A program made the position numbers and the translations under genes. A stretch of 64,000 nt of DNA from Pantoea dispersa (lineage in GTDB: Bacteria; Pseudomonadota; Gammaproteobacteria; Enterobacterales; Enterobacteriaceae). The stretch is from NCBI RefSeq assembly GCF_014155765.1, contig NZ_SCKT01000001.1, forward strand, positions 496,001-560,000, in the 5' to 3' direction. Below are positions 46,598 to 54,301 of the stretch, one piece after another (the first letter of the stretch is position 1; each line of letters opens with the position of its first letter). The notes below the pieces were generated by a model that did no database searches, was not told where the DNA came from, and saw only the letters and a program-made list of their open reading frames with translations.

Positions 46598-47374
46598 ATG
46601 ATGCTGCCCGAAGACCGAAAAGACGCTATTTATCGCTACCTGTTTGCGAAACGATCGGCCACCATTCACGAACTGGCCACGCTGATGGCGGTGTCGGCGA
46701 TGACCATCCGCCGCGATATTAAACTCATGCAGGACGCCGGCCTGGTGGTCGGCATACACGGCGGCGCCAGGCTGCCTGCCGTGGTCCATCAGGCATTGCC
46801 GTATGTGGAGAAGGCGCAGCTGAACGTGCACGCCAAACAAAGCCTTGGCCGCTATGCCGCATCGCTGGTACAGGATGGCCAGGTGGTCTACCTCGATGCC
46901 GGTACCACCAGCTATGAAATTGCGCGTGCGTTAGGCGATAAGGCAAGTCTCACCGTGCTGACTAACGACTTTACGATTGCCGCCTGGCTGATGCGCCACA
47001 GCCACATCACGCTATTTCATACGGGTGGCAAAGTTGATAAACGGCATATTGCCAGCGTGGGTGCCATGGCGGCGACCGCCCTTGCCGCGTTCAATATTGA
47101 TCTGGCTTTCCTCAGCGCCAGCGCGTGGGATGTCACGCACGGCCTCTCGACACCCGACGAAAACACCTTGCTGGTGAATCAGGCGGTGCTGGCCGCCTCA
47201 GCGCAGCGTTATCTGGTGGCTGACAGCAGCAAATATGGTCGTTACAGCGTGTATTCCGTGTGTAAGCTGCAGCAGCTGGACGGTGTGATCACCGATGACG
47301 ATTGCCCCTGTGCTGCCGTTGAAGAGATGAAACAGCGTGATATTCGTCTGCACCGGGTAAATCGCCGCGGCTGA
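46598..47374 (+). CDS. DeoR/GlpR family transcriptional regulator
   Basis: 258 residues from the ATG at 46598, the usual DeoR length; the frame is open to 46493 and the ribosome binding site is weak, so the start is uncertain. The DeoR helix-turn-helix is KDAIYRYLFAKRSATIHELATLMAVSAMTIRRDIKLM, and the C-terminal sensor has VYLDAGTTSYEIARAL and LTNDF, which bind a sugar phosphate in this family. Its neighbour encodes a lyxose-isomerase-like exported protein, so it may control sugar use. Confidence 0.88.
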   Translation: MMLPEDRKDAIYRYLFAKRSATIHELATLMAVSAMTIRRDIKLMQDAGLVVGIHGGARLPAVVHQALPYVEKAQLNVHAKQSLGRYAASLVQDGQVVYLDAGTTSYEIARALGDKASLTVLTNDFTIAAWLMRHSHITLFHTGGKVDKRHIASVGAMAATALAAFNIDLAFLSASAWDVTHGLSTPDENTLLVNQAVLAASAQRYLVADSSKYGRYSVYSVCKLQQLDGVITDDDCPCAAVEEMKQRDIRLHRVNRRG

Positions 47375-47479
47375 GCGGCTCTCTGCGCATCCCGGTAAAG
47401 GTCATTAATTAAAAAGGAGGCGCGAACGCCTCCGGTGGCTACAGGGAAATCACATCAACTATTTATTATGGGGCACGGT

Positions 47480-48133
47480 TTACGGCGTAGGGGCGACTTT
47501 AGGATTGGAGCTGAACCAGCCGCGGCGATCCTGCCAGTTGCCATATTCATCCACAATCGCCCCTTTACTGTTGGCCATCAGGAAATGATAACTCTCCAGT
47601 TTTTTCAGCGACAGCGTTTCGCCCTGATGCTGAATGACGACATTGTGGCTTTGCACCGGACCAAAACTTTTCGGCGTCGGCGGAATATCCGCTGATGCGG
47701 CGCCAATTTCTGAGAAGTTATATACCCAGCCATCGAGGACGCGCCATGATTCATGTTTTGCCGGACGTGCCGGCGGCGCGCTAATCGGCATGTGTCGATG
47801 CTCCGGAATCATCTGGTTCGGCAGCAGATACATGGTCATAGCGTAATAACCGTAATCCAGATTATTGACCCAGGTGATGCTGGCCAGGCCAACATGCTGA
47901 TAATCGCCCAGCCCGAAATCATTGACCCACAGCTGCTGGCGCATGGCCGGCGTCAGCGTATGACCATAAGAGGCGAGCAGTTGCGCTATTGCATCTTTCG
48001 CCACCTCTTTCTGGAAGACGCCATTTTTATAGAAATCTTTATTGGTATAAACGTGATGCGGCTGAGCCGCAATGGATGCGGTGGCATTGAGCGCCAGTAA
48101 GGCCGCAGCGAACGCCAGAGCAGGTTTTGTCAT
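47480..48133 (-). CDS. Exported cupin protein resembling D-lyxose isomerase
   Basis: 217 residues: signal peptide MTKPALAFAAALLALNATASIAA, then a single-domain cupin. The core LWVNDFGLGDYQHVGLASITWVNN ... YYAMTMYLLPNQMIPEHRHMP matches the pattern of D-lyxose isomerases (ITDFGSGDF ... N-TPMHFHW type), including two metal-binding His. Catalytic isomerases of this group are cytoplasmic, so a signal peptide is unusual. Activity is inferred from pattern only; it could be a non-enzymatic sugar-binding cupin. Confidence 0.68.
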   Translation of the reverse strand: MTKPALAFAAALLALNATASIAAQPHHVYTNKDFYKNGVFQKEVAKDAIAQLLASYGHTLTPAMRQQLWVNDFGLGDYQHVGLASITWVNNLDYGYYAMTMYLLPNQMIPEHRHMPISAPPARPAKHESWRVLDGWVYNFSEIGAASADIPPTPKSFGPVQSHNVVIQHQGETLSLKKLESYHFLMANSKGAIVDEYGNWQDRRGWFSSNPKVAPTP

Positions 48134-48492
48134 AATTCACCTCCTGTTTATGACAGCCATGTTGATGCAAATAAAAATTTCACCGGCCGGTAAAACGCAA
48201 GGGTGGCCAGCGCGGAGAACAGAGTTGCAGATGGCGATGCGGAGGGGAAATTCATTTAGAGAATCGGATCTATCTAATTATCAGATACGGCTGTGCTTTT
48301 TTGTGATTATTAACAAATAATCACAGGCTATTCTGCCCGGTAAAGCATCCAGCTGCTGACGGGCACAATTTATCTGCTGCTAAAGAAATTCTTAAAATGT
48401 TGGTTGCGCTCGCAATTGTGACAGGCGCGCGGCCAATTGTGTTTGACCTGCTTTTCACATCAATGCACACTGGCGGGCGTGAAAAACGGCAG
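48134..48492. other. Intergenic region upstream of the exported cupin
   Basis: About 360 bases between two divergent genes. The only notable element is the 24-base palindrome at 48302-48325. Part is A+T-rich. No further ORF is convincing; the ORF beginning at 48397 is an upstream extension of the next gene. Confidence 0.5.
48302..48325. promoter_or_regulatory. Operator-like 24-base palindrome
   Basis: TGTGATTATT and AATAATCACA form perfect 10-base arms around AACA. It is 169 bases upstream of the exported cupin start and 168 bases from the + strand gene start. The ends resemble CRP half-sites, but the spacing (14 bases between TGTGA and TCACA) rules out ordinary CRP binding. Confidence 0.55.
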
Positions 48493-48798
48493 ATGAAGAG
48501 CCAAGAGATGTTGCAGAATTATAGTCAGCGCGTCCATTTCTATTACTGCATTCTGGTTGCGTTAAAACTCTATGTGAACAGCAAGAAGTCCGGCGGCGTA
48601 CGCGGGAAAAATAACTTTTTGCTGAAGTGGTTACGCAACGCGCAAAACAACACCATCTTTCATCCTGATATCACCAGTGAAATTGAATGGCTGCGCGGCA
48701 AAATTATCAGCGCCGGACCGGATGCCGATTTAGAACCGATGCTGCAATACGTTTACGAGACAGCAAAACGCGCCGAAACGCTGCGTCTCGGGCCGTAA
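48493..48798 (+). CDS. Uncharacterised small protein
   Basis: 101 residues from the ATG at 48493; the frame opens at 48397 and another ATG lies at 48511, so the start is uncertain. The sequence MKSQEMLQNYSQRVHFYYCILVALKLYVNSKKSGG ... FLLKWLRNAQNNTIFHPDITSEIEWLRGKIISAGPDADLEPMLQYVYETAKRAE looks like a compact helical cytoplasmic protein. Codon use is like its neighbours. I do not recognise the family. Confidence 0.6.
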   Translation: MKSQEMLQNYSQRVHFYYCILVALKLYVNSKKSGGVRGKNNFLLKWLRNAQNNTIFHPDITSEIEWLRGKIISAGPDADLEPMLQYVYETAKRAETLRLGP

Positions 48799-48837
48799 TC
48801 GCACGGGCTGCGCATTGCATTACCCCTGTCTGCAGGC

Positions 48838-48860
48838 AAAAAAAAGGGGCAACGCGCCCC
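48838..48860 (-). terminator. Terminator of the small minus-strand gene
   Basis: On the minus strand GGGGC and GCCCC flank a 5-base loop, followed by eight T. It lies about 85 bases past the stop codon of the 42-residue ORF at 48945-49073, and gives that ORF a transcript end. Confidence 0.8.
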
Positions 48861-48944
48861 CAACCACTACAAAAATTTCATCCCTGACGCCCTGGTGCGG
48901 GTTCCCTTCCGGCTGGCGCTAATTCTCTTCGCACTGGCTACGCG

Positions 48945-49073
48945 TTACAGGGTTAGCACCAGCACGCTGATCAATAACCAGCAGCCCGCGCAAAATGCGC
49001 CCGCCGCCACCCAGGTTAACGCCCGGGTATTTAAATGACAGATATCGCGTTGCCAACGTTTAACCGGCTGCAT
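48945..49073 (-). CDS. Small membrane protein, 42 residues
   Basis: ATG at 49073 preceded by CAGGAG at proper spacing. The product has a basic, Trp-containing N terminus (MQPVKRWQRDICHLNTR) and a 24-residue hydrophobic helix rich in Cys and Trp (ALTWVAAGAFCAGCWLLISVLVLTL). It has a terminator downstream and fills a gap otherwise without genes. Single-pass inner membrane protein, unrecognised. The strong ribosome binding site and the terminator support it. Confidence 0.6.
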   Translation of the reverse strand: MQPVKRWQRDICHLNTRALTWVAAGAFCAGCWLLISVLVLTL

Positions 49074-49518
49074 AACCACTCCTGAAAATTTATTCTCATT
49101 ATGCCTGGCAGAGGATTGCCGTGAACTGGGGATAAGCTTGTCACGTATTAATATCCCTGACCATCGGATGTGCTTACCGGTTATGTAGGCGCAGGACTAC
49201 AATCCATTAATTACCGCTTATATCACCGTCGAGACGAAAAATGCCGCAGGTGTGCAGATCGCAATAGCGTCGTTTTCGCGCCGTTTGTCATCCGGAAATA
49301 CGGTTTCATATCGTTTAGTTTTCCTAAAAAACAGGCGCAGATTAAATCGTTTTTATTTACCCCCGCTCAGGGTTATTAATAAGCACACCGGACGCGATAA
49401 TTTGCAGATGATAAAGGGATGTGGCGTGACCAGTCTCTTTATGCACGGCCTGACCGCGCTCAGTGCCCTTTCTCAGGGTGTAAATTACGTTAGCATTTAA
49501 CTTTGGATTCAATCATCA
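49074..49518. other. Intergenic region upstream of the beta-lactamase
   Basis: About 445 bases. An ORF at 49170-49379 has no ribosome binding site and no recognisable sequence, and I reject it. No regulator gene or insertion-sequence end is seen beside the beta-lactamase. Confidence 0.5.
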
Positions 49519-50322
49519 ATGAAAACCCGTCTGGCCGTTATGGCCTCTGTTGCTGCGATATTATTTTCACAGCAGACATTAGCCAAAAATCTGTGCACCC
49601 TGATTGTTGACGCTGAATCAGGCAAAGTCCTGCTGGAGAGTGGCAACGACTGCAGTAGAGAAGTCACACCCGCATCCACCTTTAAAATAGCCATCAGCCT
49701 GATGGGATTTGATGCCGGCGTGCTGAAAAATGAAAAGGAACCCGCCTGGGATTACCAACAAGGATACCCGGACTGGGGCGGTAAAAACTGGATGAATAAA
49801 ATCGATCCTACGGCGTGGCTAAAATATTCGGTCTTCTGGTATTCGCAGCAGGTTGTAAAAAAAATCGGACAGCATCGCTTTGAAGACTATGTAAAGGCGT
49901 TTGCTTATGGAAACGAAGATGTTTCCGCCGTTGACGTCAGCGCCCCCGGTCAGAATGGGGTGTGGGTTATGTCATCCCTGCAGATCTCACCGGTTCAGCA
50001 GATTGGCTTTTTAAGGAAAGTCGTTAACCGTGAGCTGCACGTAAACAAGCATGCCTATGACATGACAGATAATATTACCCGCTACGACGTCAGCGTTAAG
50101 GGCTGGACGGTGCACGGCAAAACAGGAACCGGCTCACCGGGGAAAAATAATCAATACGATCCGCACCATGCCTATGGCTGGTATGTCGGCTGGGCGACCA
50201 AAGGCAGGAAAAAAATTGTTTTTGCCAAACTGATTCAGGATGAACAGGTGTTAACGCCGAATGCTGGCCTGAGAGCACGTGACGAAGTGTTGAAGCAGAT
50301 GTCGGCGGTCATTGCGCCATGA
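49519..50322 (+). CDS. Class D (OXA-type) beta-lactamase
   Basis: 267 residues, signal peptide MKTRLAVMASVAAILFSQQTLA. Active-site motifs: S53-T-F-K56, S104-V-F (normally S-x-V), Y130-G-N132, the conserved Trp149 (VWVMSSLQISP) and K201-T-G203. Together these define a serine beta-lactamase of class D. It resembles OXA-1 more than OXA-48 in the STFKIA-SLM-FDA and YGN segments. The ribosome binding site is poor and G+C is below that of neighbours, so it may have been acquired, but no mobile element is present. Substrate range cannot be read from sequence. Confidence 0.93.
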   Translation: MKTRLAVMASVAAILFSQQTLAKNLCTLIVDAESGKVLLESGNDCSREVTPASTFKIAISLMGFDAGVLKNEKEPAWDYQQGYPDWGGKNWMNKIDPTAWLKYSVFWYSQQVVKKIGQHRFEDYVKAFAYGNEDVSAVDVSAPGQNGVWVMSSLQISPVQQIGFLRKVVNRELHVNKHAYDMTDNITRYDVSVKGWTVHGKTGTGSPGKNNQYDPHHAYGWYVGWATKGRKKIVFAKLIQDEQVLTPNAGLRARDEVLKQMSAVIAP

Positions 50323-50485
50323 TGGCATAACACACGGATGCCACGGATTTTTATTAACCTCCCGGTTTTCATGCGGCTGACAGATTGCGGCGAGGCCCTT
50401 CATTATGAAACTGACGGTTAGCCAGCCGATGAAGTGACCTCCGGACCGCCGCTTATCTTTCTTTACGCAGCGTCGTCAGCAGTGA

Positions 50486-50632
50486 CTGCGCAGCAACAGA
50501 AGACTGACCGGATGGCGAACACACCAGACCAAACTGACGCTGAATCGCTGGCCTGCGCTACTGGCGTATATGGCACGGATCAATGCGCGCCCTGCTGTGC
50601 AGGCGGCACTGATGGCAGAGGCGTCTGAGTGA
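50486..50632 (+). pseudogene. Glutathione S-transferase remnant (C-terminal end)
   Basis: The frame ending at TGA 50630-50632 reads LTGWRTHQTKLTLNRWPALLAYMARINARPAVQAALMAEASE, which has the shape of a GST C terminus (RWPAL-AY-ARI-ARPAVQAAL-AEG). A stop codon precedes it at 50483 and no start or N-terminal thioredoxin domain is found upstream in any frame. It is the tail of a decayed gst gene. The rest of the gap 50323-50808 shows nothing. Confidence 0.6.
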
Positions 50633-50808
50633 GACTGGCAGACAGAGTTTTGTGCCAGCGACCAGGCTCTGTCTGCAAGGTTAGATGTCAGTGTTATTGT
50701 GACCACGGCGCGCAGAAAGTTATGCTGTGCGCGCCAGGCTATGAAGCCCGCTATTGGGCCCGCGTGGCAACATCAACATCGAACCTGTGCTGTTTTGAGG
50801 ACACTGAC

Positions 50809-51288
50809 ATGCCCCCTTCTTTTTATCAGTTTTCGGCCACCAGCCTGACCGGTCAACCTATCTCTATGGCCGACTACGCTGGCAAGGTGGTTCTGGTGGT
50901 GAATACCGCCAGTCATTGCGGCTTTACGCCCCAGTACGCCGGCCTTGAAGCGCTCTATCAGAAATATGCCGCACAGGGTCTGGTGGTGCTTGGCTATCCC
51001 TGCAATCAATTCGGTAAGCAGGAACCGGGAAACGCTGATGACATCTCACAAACCTGTCATGTTAATTACGGGGTGAGCTTCCCGATGTTCGGCAAAGTCG
51101 AGGTTAACGGCAGCGCAGCGCACCCGCTATTTCGCTATCTGAAAGCGGAACTCCCCGGCGTGCTGGGCGGACGGATTAAGTGGAATTTCACCAAGTTTCT
51201 CATCGGACGCGACGGCCAGCCGCTGAAACGCTTTGCACCGATCACGTCCCCGGAAAAAATGGAAGCCGCGATAATCGCTGCACTTTAA
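50809..51288 (+). CDS. Glutathione peroxidase
   Basis: 159 residues from the ATG at 50809 behind GAGGA; the upstream extension is unrelated. Thioredoxin-fold peroxidase with the catalytic tetrad: Cys in NTASHCGFTPQYAGLEALYQKY, Gln in GYPCNQFGKQEPG, and Trp and Asn in IKWNFTKFLI. It is a cysteine (not selenocysteine) form like E. coli BtuE, which is usually fed by thioredoxin. BtuE itself is longer, and synteny does not match, so no symbol is given. Confidence 0.93.
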   Translation: MPPSFYQFSATSLTGQPISMADYAGKVVLVVNTASHCGFTPQYAGLEALYQKYAAQGLVVLGYPCNQFGKQEPGNADDISQTCHVNYGVSFPMFGKVEVNGSAAHPLFRYLKAELPGVLGGRIKWNFTKFLIGRDGQPLKRFAPITSPEKMEAAIIAAL

Positions 51289-51362
51289 GGTGGAGCGTTG
51301 CCGGATTCGCAGCATTAATTTTAGAGCACGGCGGAAATTGATAGCATCCGGCGGGAGGCTGG

Positions 51363-51692
51363 TTAAGTCGGGCGCCTTTCCGCCCATTTCAGCATGGCAT
51401 CAAGAGCAGGACAAAGTGCCTGTCCCCATTCAGTGAGTCGATATTCCACTTTCGGTGGCACCTGAGGATACACCATCCGCGACACTATACCGTCGGCTTC
51501 CAGCTGTCTCAGTTGTTGCGCCAGCATCTTCTGCGAAATACCGGGAATTAATTTTTCAAAATCTGAATAGCGCTGTACTTTGCCGTCGAACAGATGAAAA
51601 AGGATGATTAATTTCCAGCGCCCTTCCAGCAGTTGAATAACCTGCGCCACTCCGCTTGCGGCTGATTCCGGACTGTATAACTTACTCATCAT
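51363..51692 (-). CDS. HxlR family transcriptional regulator
   Basis: 109 residues: a winged helix domain of the HxlR (DUF24) type with VIQLLEGRWKLIILFHLFDGKVQRYSDFEKLIPGISQKMLAQQLRQLEADGIVSRMVYPQVPPKVEYRLTEWGQAL. Many members sense aldehydes or oxidants through a Cys near the N terminus; here there is no N-terminal Cys. It is divergent from an SDR gene, the usual arrangement for its target. Confidence 0.93.
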   Translation of the reverse strand: MMSKLYSPESAASGVAQVIQLLEGRWKLIILFHLFDGKVQRYSDFEKLIPGISQKMLAQQLRQLEADGIVSRMVYPQVPPKVEYRLTEWGQALCPALDAMLKWAERRPT

Positions 51693-51751
51693 TCAGTAAC
51701 TCACTTTTTTGTGCGTACTTGTCAATTTAACAGTCTATGTGGAATATGACC

Positions 51752-51773
51752 GTACTGTAAACAAAGGGAGTAC
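51752..51773. promoter_or_regulatory. Inverted repeat between HxlR and SDR genes
   Basis: GTACT and AGTAC arms separated by 12 bases, in the intergenic region between the divergent regulator and SDR genes. HxlR proteins often bind GTAC-type repeats; this is a candidate operator only. Confidence 0.35.
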
Positions 51774-51894
51774 AGGTCTATGCCATTTACATTACTGCTC
51801 GCTATTTATGACGACTTCGCGCTCAGCAAGGGTGGCGATATTGCCAGCATTACTGATTATTGTACTGCCACATCAACAGACCGGAGATTCTCCA

Positions 51895-52674
51895 ATGCCA
51901 TGTGATCTCGATTTCCACGGTAAACGCATATTGGTCACTGCGGGTACCAAAGGTGTGGGTAAAGCGGTAGTTGGGCTATTCAAACAGCTGGGTGCAACAG
52001 TATTAACAACCGCACGCCACGCATCTGCAGAATGTAGAGCAGACGCTTTCGTAACGGCAGACCTGACCACGGTTAAAGGGTGTAACTCAGTCGCGGAAGC
52101 CGTTCAGACACATCTGGGAGGCGTCGACATCATTGTTCATGTGGCTGGCGGTTCTACTGCACCCGGTGGTGGCTTTGCAGCATTGGGTGAAGAGGAGTGG
52201 CAACAGGAGCTCAATCTTAATCTGTTGCCCGCGGTACGTTTAGATCGTGCGCTGTTGCCTGCCATGCTGCAGCAGGGGGGCGGAGTGATCATCCATGTCA
52301 CTTCTATCCAGCGAGAACTGCCCTTACCAGAATCAACCACGGGTTATGCAGCAGCGAAAGCGGCGCTGTCAGCCTACAGTAAAAGCCTGTCGAAAGAGGT
52401 TGCGTCGCAGGGGGTTCGGGTGGTTCGCGTGGCACCCGGCTGGATCGAAACCGAAGCTTCCGTGGCCATGGCGGAACGGCTGGCGCAGCAGGCAGGAACA
52501 GATTACGAAGGCGGTAAGCAGATCATCATGAAGGCACTTGGCGGTATTCCGCTGGGACGCCCTTCTCAACCCATTGAGGTAGCAAATCTCATTGTCTTCC
52601 TCGCATCATCTTATGCTGCCGCGATCACCGGTACTGAATTTGTCATCGATGGCGGCACTATTCCAACGGTGTAG
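51895..52674 (+). CDS. Short-chain dehydrogenase/reductase
   Basis: 259 residues from the ATG at 51895, behind GGAGA; the longer frame from 51709 lacks support. Classical [14 protein letters not shown] binds the cofactor, NLNLLPAV is the helix 4 Asn, HVTSIQREL carries the catalytic Ser and GYAAAKAAL the Tyr and Lys. The end has [14 protein letters not shown] preference is suggested by the TTARHAS segment. Probable target of the divergent HxlR regulator. Confidence 0.92.
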   Translation: MPCDLDFHGKRILVTAGTKGVGKAVVGLFKQLGATVLTTARHASAECRADAFVTADLTTVKGCNSVAEAVQTHLGGVDIIVHVAGGSTAPGGGFAALGEEEWQQELNLNLLPAVRLDRALLPAMLQQGGGVIIHVTSIQRELPLPESTTGYAAAKAALSAYSKSLSKEVASQGVRVVRVAPGWIETEASVAMAERLAQQAGTDYEGGKQIIMKALGGIPLGRPSQPIEVANLIVFLASSYAAAITGTEFVIDGGTIPTV

Positions 52675-52939
52675 TCAGATATCCTCATCGATCCATTCTG
52701 GTAGCGATCCGGATATTTTATACACCTTAATAAGGCGCCAGCGGCTATTAGATCAAGCCATGTGCGATATCGACCTGGCCGCTATGTGATATTCCCCGGC
52801 TCTTTGTCGCTAATATCCGCTCCTCGCTCATGGCGAATACACAGTCCGCCTGGTGGCAGAAACGGACATGAATAGCGAAAACCAAGGATGATTATTTGCG
52901 CACAAATCAGGGCTTCTTTGGCCGTCCATTGAAAAACGT

Positions 52940-53542
52940 TTATGACGCTTTTTCATTTACCGTCATGATAAAGTTCAGCGTGTTTTCTCCCTGGTTTGCA
53001 TAGAAGTGTGGAACATCGGTTTTGGCTGTAACGGAAAATCCCGCCGTTACCTGAAATACACTCTCTTTCACGCCAAGCGTGAGGGTTCCGGATTTTACGT
53101 GCAGTAGCTCCAGCGTGCCTGAGGTATGCCCGGGTGATTCAAACTTTTCGCCTGGCCGCATTTCCCACAGCCACAGCTCAAGCATATCGGGTCCACCTGA
53201 GCCGGCCAGCAGCCTGGCGCTTCCCCCTTTGTCTCCTGTCCAGAGTTCGGGGATGTCCGTATCAGCGATGATGTGCACATCTGGCCTGGCGCTGACATCA
53301 ACAAAATCCGCCACGGACACGCCCATGGCAGCAGCAAGCCGGCATAACAGCGCAATGCTGGGATTAGCCTTGCACCCTTCTATCTCAACCAGCATCCCCT
53401 TACTGACACTGGCTTTGCGGGATAACTCATCGAGAGAAATTTTTCTTTGTTTACGAAACTGCTTAATCCGCAGGGATACGGCTTCATTAACCGTGTTGAC
53501 ATCTGCGCCGGCGAAGGTCACTAAATTGACTTTTTTGGTCAT
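52940..53542 (-). CDS. XRE-cupin transcriptional regulator
   Basis: 200 residues: an N-terminal XRE helix-turn-helix (about 22-76, LRIKQFRKQRKISLDELSRKASVSKGMLVEIEGCKANPSIALLCRLAAAMGVSVADF) and a C-terminal cupin sensor (HTSGTLELLHVKSGTLTLGV). Such proteins usually control small catabolic operons. It is divergent from the B3/B4 gene by 43 bases and probably regulates it. Confidence 0.93.
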   Translation of the reverse strand: MTKKVNLVTFAGADVNTVNEAVSLRIKQFRKQRKISLDELSRKASVSKGMLVEIEGCKANPSIALLCRLAAAMGVSVADFVDVSARPDVHIIADTDIPELWTGDKGGSARLLAGSGGPDMLELWLWEMRPGEKFESPGHTSGTLELLHVKSGTLTLGVKESVFQVTAGFSVTAKTDVPHFYANQGENTLNFIMTVNEKAS

Positions 53543-53585
53543 TGGTCGCTATTATGAAATAAAATGGTCATTACAGGATTATCGC

Positions 53586-54272
53586 GTGTTAATCGTATCT
53601 GCGTCAATTTCCCCTGAAGTCTATCAAATCGCCCCCGGTTTTCGGGCGCTCAGCATCAGTGTACAGGCAGCGCCTGTCGTGGATCCGCACGTCGGGGTAA
53701 CGGCACTGAAGGCGGCCTGTGAAGCGGTGCTGTCAGATTCCCCCGCCTGGGCTGAATCCCATCTGGCCGCATGGGCAGGTGTGTTTCAGAAGTTTGGTGC
53801 CAAACCAAAACGCACGCCCTGTTCTGCTGATGCGCTACGCAAACGCGTGCTTCGCGATGGCACCCTGCCCGCGCTCGATCCGGTCGTTGATCTTTATAAC
53901 GCTGTCAGTCTGCGTTATGCCGTGCCCGTAGGGGGAGAAAATATTGCCGCGTACCGGGGTGCACCTCGCCTGACGGTGGCAACAGGCACGGAACCCTTTG
54001 ATACCATGAAAGAAGGGGTTATGGCGGTGGAATATCCTGCGCCTGGCGAAGTCGTCTGGTGTGATGATGCCGGCGTAACCTGCCGTCGCTGGAACTGGCG
54101 GCAGGGAATCAGGACTCGCTTAAGCGTTGAAGCGCAACACATGTGGTTTATTCTGGAAAGTCTGCCGCAGATGCCGCCCGATCAGCTGCATGAAGCCGGA
54201 AAGATGCTGACCGACGGCCTTGAAGAAATGATGCCCGGACGGCAGTGTAACGTCACCCTCATCGGCGAGTAA
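53586..54272 (+). CDS. B3/B4 domain protein (GTG start)
   Basis: 228 residues from GTG at 53586 with AGGA upstream; the open frame goes far upstream through the regulator on the other strand. It is a stand-alone B3/B4 domain like that of the PheT editing region (PF03483): PKRTPCSADALRKRVLRDGTLPALDPVVDLYNAVSLRYAVPVGGEN ... GEVVWCDDAGVTCRRWNWRQGIRTRLS. Free-standing copies may act on mischarged tRNA or an amino acid, but none is well proven. Confidence 0.85.
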   Translation: MLIVSASISPEVYQIAPGFRALSISVQAAPVVDPHVGVTALKAACEAVLSDSPAWAESHLAAWAGVFQKFGAKPKRTPCSADALRKRVLRDGTLPALDPVVDLYNAVSLRYAVPVGGENIAAYRGAPRLTVATGTEPFDTMKEGVMAVEYPAPGEVVWCDDAGVTCRRWNWRQGIRTRLSVEAQHMWFILESLPQMPPDQLHEAGKMLTDGLEEMMPGRQCNVTLIGE

Positions 54273-54301
54273 CACCTTTAACTCAGTTCTGGAGACTCTG
54301 C

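Noticed and set aside
48302-48325. CRP site upstream of the exported cupin
   Set aside because: TGTGA and TCACA are present but 14 bases apart, not 6.
49170-49379. 69-residue ORF before the beta-lactamase
   Set aside because: No ribosome binding site, odd composition and no recognisable motif.
51781-51903. 41-codon ORF overlapping the SDR start
   Set aside because: It has a purine-rich stretch upstream but no recognisable protein and ends inside the SDR gene; the SDR has its own good start.
52675-52939. Possible gene remnant between SDR and XRE genes
   Set aside because: One short frame looked gene-like but I could not link it to a family.
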